From positions 496,001-560,000 of the forward strand of contig NZ_MNPW01000003.1 in the NCBI RefSeq assembly GCF_001983175.1: a stretch of 64,000 nt of DNA, given 5' to 3'. This document shows, piece after piece, positions 61,298-64,000 of the stretch (position 1 is the first letter of the stretch; each line of letters starts with the position of its first letter). The DNA is from Pseudomonas cedrina subsp. cedrina (GTDB taxonomy: Bacteria > Pseudomonadota > Gammaproteobacteria > Pseudomonadales > Pseudomonadaceae). Made by a program: the position numbers and the translations under genes. The notes beneath the pieces are model-generated. The model was not told where the DNA came from, did no database searches, and saw only the letters and a program-made list of their open reading frames with translations.

Positions 61298-61699
61298 CTA
61301 GGCGTACAGCTGTTCCAGGGGTATCGCGACCACTGGCAATGCAGGGTCGAACGCATGCCGGGTCGTCTTGTACGGGAAGATTTCTCCCCGGGCGATGGTG
61401 GTGAATATCTGCGCCACTTCGAACACCTGCCCTGTCTGCCAATGCCGTACACGCACCCGCGGATCGGTGTAGTCGAGCTGGATGCACGGCACGCGTTTCA
61501 AGCCCAGTTGCAGAGCGGCGTTGAGACGGTGATTTCCGTCCATCACGATGCCACGCGAACGTTCGACGATGATCGGCTCCAGCCAATGTCCGGCGCGAGC
61601 GATAGCCTCCCGCAACAGCGTCACATTGGCCGGATCGACCTGCTCCGACTGCAGCACCTGGCACAGTGGCCGCAATGCAATCTGATAAACGTATTCCAT
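61298..61699 (-). CDS. ParB/Srx-fold protein, SbnI/SerK-like
   Basis: A 133-residue protein. Residues 25-80 hold the ParB/Srx-type core with VMDGNHRLNAALQLGLKRVP, and near the C terminus comes GEIFPYKTTRH. The DGNHR and KTTRH blocks fit the free-serine kinases of the SerK/SbnI group, which make O-phosphoserine; SbnI does so for staphyloferrin B. It is shorter than SbnI, lacking the C-terminal domain. AGGAG six bases before the ATG. It lies between a CitE-like gene and a TonB receptor on the same strand. Confidence 0.65.
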   Translation of the reverse strand: MEYVYQIALRPLCQVLQSEQVDPANVTLLREAIARAGHWLEPIIVERSRGIVMDGNHRLNAALQLGLKRVPCIQLDYTDPRVRVRHWQTGQVFEVAQIFTTIARGEIFPYKTTRHAFDPALPVVAIPLEQLYA

Positions 61700-61724
61700 G
61701 GTGATCTCCTGTTTCGCCAAGGGT

Positions 61725-62615
61725 TCAGCTGGCATCGGCGCGGACAATGGGCGCGTGCAGGCGGGCAAGCTCGAGCAGACGCTGGGCATGCTCAATCAGC
61801 GGCAAATCGACCATCTCACCGTCCACCTGCACGGCATGACTGCCCGTCGCCACGGCCCTCATCACCCGATCAGCCCAGGCCAACTGACGCGAGTCCGGCA
61901 GGAAAGCGCGCTGCACCGTGGACAGTTGCGAGGGGTGGATGCACAGCTTGGCGCCGAAGCCCAGCGAACGCGCGTAGTGCGAGTCCTGGCCAACGACTGC
62001 CAAATCGCTGATCGCCGGCGTGACACCGTCGATTGGCGACGGCAGATCGGCAGTGCGCGAAGCCAGCACGATGCGGCTGCGGGCGAATAGAAATGCCTCG
62101 GGTATCTGGGTGCAGTTGATATCGAGGGAAAAATCCAGCGAACCGAATGCCAGCCGCGCCAGGCCCGGGATCGCCGCAATCGACTCGACCTGCTGCAGAC
62201 CTTTGGCGGTCTCGATGATCGCGACGACCTTCAGCCCCGACCGCCACGCCAGCAAATGTTCGACCGTTCGGCCCAGGGCCTGGGGACATTCGGCCTTGGG
62301 CAGGAAAATGCCGTCGCAACGCTCGGGGTAGCGCATGTCATTGAGCCATGTCAGGTCCTGACGGAACAGCGCGCTGCTGACGCTGTTGAGGCGGATGTAA
62401 CGCTCGCAGGCAACGCTTGGGGTGGCCTCTTGCCAAGCCCAGATGGCAGCTCGGGCGGCGGGTTTGCTATCCGGGTGCACGGCGTCCTCAAGGTCGAGAA
62501 TGATCGCGTCCGGCCCCGCTTCGACGGCTTTTGTAAAACGCTCGGGACGATTACCCGGTACGAACAGGTAGCTGATCGCGAGTGGGGTTTTGCTGTTGAG
62601 TCGATCCAATTGCAT
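61725..62615 (-). CDS. CitE/HpcH-HpaI family lyase or citrate-forming enzyme
   Basis: A 296-residue TIM-barrel enzyme of the CitE-like group: YLFVPGNRPERFTKA (residues 16-30), DAIILDLEDAVHPDSK (36-51), VVAIIETAKGLQQVESIA with the metal Glu, and FGSLDFSLDI. CitE-like proteins cleave or form acyl-CoA thioesters of hydroxyacids. In staphyloferrin B and achromobactin loci a related HpcH/HpaI aldolase supplies citrate, so a similar role here is plausible. AAGGAGC before the ATG; 25 bases ahead of the SerK-like gene. Confidence 0.78.
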   Translation of the reverse strand: MQLDRLNSKTPLAISYLFVPGNRPERFTKAVEAGPDAIILDLEDAVHPDSKPAARAAIWAWQEATPSVACERYIRLNSVSSALFRQDLTWLNDMRYPERCDGIFLPKAECPQALGRTVEHLLAWRSGLKVVAIIETAKGLQQVESIAAIPGLARLAFGSLDFSLDINCTQIPEAFLFARSRIVLASRTADLPSPIDGVTPAISDLAVVGQDSHYARSLGFGAKLCIHPSQLSTVQRAFLPDSRQLAWADRVMRAVATGSHAVQVDGEMVDLPLIEHAQRLLELARLHAPIVRADAS

Positions 62616-63228
62616 GGCATAGCTCCTTGGCGTGAACCATTCGTGATTTCTGAACATTTTCCGGCCCCTTCGCAGGCAGGTTTCTCTGCTCGTTCGGGGC
62701 TTCTCGCAACAACCCTTAATTTCTTATTGATCAATGAATTAAGGGAATTTTTTATTTCAGGGCGAACGCTTTCTTGAGCGTGTAAACACACGACCATTGA
62801 TTCGCCTTCCGAAGGTCTTTATTCGAAAATATTTGAAAACCTTACTTGATAATCGTTCCTGTTCGCAATATTGTTCACGCCACCAAGAGACACTAGCTCC
62901 GTTTAAGAGCGGATATTCAGCACAGGGGTAAGTACCTATCAGTGATGGCACTTCAATGCCCACCACTGACCGTTTTTGGCGGATTGGCCATCAACTAGGC
63001 GGCCAATCTGAACATTATTAAAAACCTTATGGAATGGGGTTTTCATGCAGTTATTTCGTGAAGTATTTATGACAGGCGGCATGACAGATCCAACTTCAGA
63101 TATTGCCTGGCATCCGCCTCCTATTGCTGTAAGCCTCGTTTCTAACGCGTAAAACACCTACAACTGTGCGAGAGCGCTCAGTTATATAACATCAATGGCT
63201 ACGTTATTTTCGACGCCAGGGATCAGCT
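62616..63228. promoter_or_regulatory. Divergent AT-rich promoter region of the right-end locus
   Basis: About 610 bases without a recognisable gene. AT-rich stretches (for example 62720-62760 and 62815-62875, with TTGATAATCG near 62846) should hold promoters and possibly iron-responsive operators for the CitE-like operon and the decarboxylase gene. A clear Fur box could not be settled by eye. Confidence 0.4.
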
Positions 63229-64000
63229 ATGCCTATAACAAATTCACCGACGGCCGAACCTTTAACTGAAGTTCATCAGCCGGCCATGTTAAAGCCGCTT
63301 ATCGACCCGATAATTTCCAGGCTTATCAATAACTTCCCAGACAAACTTGTAGCGCTTATCAAGCAACATGGCTCACCCTTGAATCTGGTTTGGCCCCATG
63401 CGCTTGAGTCAAATACACACGCCTTGCTCGCGGTATTGAAACAGTACAGCGTGCCTCATGCGATCTTCTATGGCGCCAAGGCCAACAAGTCTCAAAGCCT
63501 GCTCGTCGCGGCGGCAAATTCGGGGGTTGGCGTCGATGTGTCGAGCGTCCACGAGCTGCAGGCAGCGCTCAGAGCCGGTACACCTGGAGCCAGAATTTGC
63601 GCCACCGGACCGGCCAAAACCGCTTTTTTTCATCAGGCACTGGTTAGCTCAGGCTCACTGATCAGCATCGACTCGCTGGAAGAATTCGAACATCTGCAGT
63701 ATGTGATCGAAGCACAGCCTACTCCGACCAAAGCCAGGGTTTTACTGCGTTACAGGCCGAAAACAAGCCCCCAGAGCCGCTTCGGCATGAGTTCGCAAGA
63801 CTTGCTCGAAGGCCTCCAACGGCTGACAAAACACACGGATATTTTTCACTTTGAGGGTTTTCATTTCCATCTGGGCGGCTATGGGGTCGAATCCCGCGCA
63901 CAAGCGTTGCGTGAAATCAGCGGGTTCGTGGAGGCTGCTCGGGAAATGGGCTTGAACCCGCAGATGATCGATATCGGTGGCGGCTTGCCGATACGTTATG
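63229..64000 (+). CDS. Type III PLP-dependent decarboxylase, 5' part (SbnH/AcsE-like)
   Basis: The gene runs off the window; 257 residues are visible. It has the alanine-racemase/ornithine-decarboxylase fold: Schiff-base Lys in IFYGAKANKSQSL (about residue 85), VGVDVSSVHELQAAL, RFGMS, FEGFHFHLGGYG and the phosphate-binding IDIGGGLPIRY. It belongs with LysA-, ornithine- and siderophore-type decarboxylases (SbnH, AcsE). An N-terminal extension of about 40 residues precedes the barrel. AGGGA seven bases before the ATG. Divergent from the CitE-SerK-receptor operon, suggesting a siderophore intermediate as substrate. Confidence 0.85.
   Translation, partial: MPITNSPTAEPLTEVHQPAMLKPLIDPIISRLINNFPDKLVALIKQHGSPLNLVWPHALESNTHALLAVLKQYSVPHAIFYGAKANKSQSLLVAAANSGVGVDVSSVHELQAALRAGTPGARICATGPAKTAFFHQALVSSGSLISIDSLEEFEHLQYVIEAQPTPTKARVLLRYRPKTSPQSRFGMSSQDLLEGLQRLTKHTDIFHFEGFHFHLGGYGVESRAQALREISGFVEAAREMGLNPQMIDIGGGLPIRY

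Noticed and set aside
58948..64000. Naming the right-end locus achromobactin or staphyloferrin B.
   Set aside because: No IucA/IucC-type synthetase lies inside the window, so the specific product cannot be assigned.
1..64000. tRNA, rRNA or riboswitch genes.
   Set aside because: No cloverleaf-like or known riboswitch core was recognised by reading; a covariance-model search would be needed to exclude small RNAs.

Overview
This window looks like chromosomal DNA of a Pseudomonas of the fluorescens group. The coding is GC-rich and tightly packed. Many REP/REPIN palindromes of the 'tgtgggagc...gctcccaca' type lie between genes, and several families are pseudomonad-typical (DUF6124 protein, Lrp-type regulator, Hxc-type secretion genes, TonB receptors).

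Left end (1-6.4 kb): after the 3' end of a probable arnT, a visibly AT-richer minus-strand block carries a six-gene microcin B17-like (thiazole/oxazole-modified peptide) operon, read right to left as mcbA-B-C-D-E-F. It has a Gly/Cys-rich precursor, the three-part heterocycle synthetase (E1-like McbB, flavin dehydrogenase McbC, YcaO McbD) and an ABC exporter/immunity pair (McbE, McbF). Gene order is that of the E. coli mcb operon, but the gyrase-protecting mcbG is absent and the core peptide is new: four Cys, each between Gly-rich spacers, with no adjacent Ser-Cys or Cys-Ser pair. This is the most interesting system in the window. A leader region of uncertain coding potential and a DUF6124 gene follow.

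6.7-14 kb: single metabolic genes (PPOX-like flavoprotein, aldo/keto reductase, DUF1835 protein, Lrp regulator, HAD hydrolase, GabT-like aminotransferase, GhrA-like reductase), then a tandem array of four REPIN units.

14.7-28.8 kb: a long minus-strand, largely translationally coupled operon of 12 genes: HAD, PuuB-like oxidase, Dpp-type ABC importer, a heterotrimeric HcnABC/opine-oxidase-type dehydrogenase, an ArgE-like M20 hydrolase, a GabD-like dehydrogenase and a tartrate/D-malate dehydrogenase. It looks like uptake and oxidation of an opine-like, N-acylated or otherwise amino-substituted compound. GNAT and cupin genes follow on the plus strand.

31-36 kb: an Hcp gene diverging from a disrupted putative T6SS cargo gene and a four-helix membrane protein (possible immunity). 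Next is a deletion scar where a LysR 3' fragment abuts the 3' fragment of a second oxidase gene, then an intact aldehyde dehydrogenase and two lipoproteins of the DUF4398/OmpA type.

36.6-46.5 kb: a complete type II secretion operon (gspE-F-G-H-I-J-K-L-M-C-D, minus strand) with a liposecretin, resembling Hxc systems. It is followed by a small secreted protein and a large secreted GH3 glycosidase, a possible substrate.

50-64 kb: iron uptake. There is a TetR regulator, a FecBCDE-type importer with a Fur-box-like site, an STN-containing TonB receptor bracketed by inverted composite repeats, a DUF115-like protein, a second TonB receptor, and the start of a probable siderophore locus (ParB/SerK-like kinase, CitE/HpcH-like lyase and, divergently, a type III PLP decarboxylase cut by the window edge).
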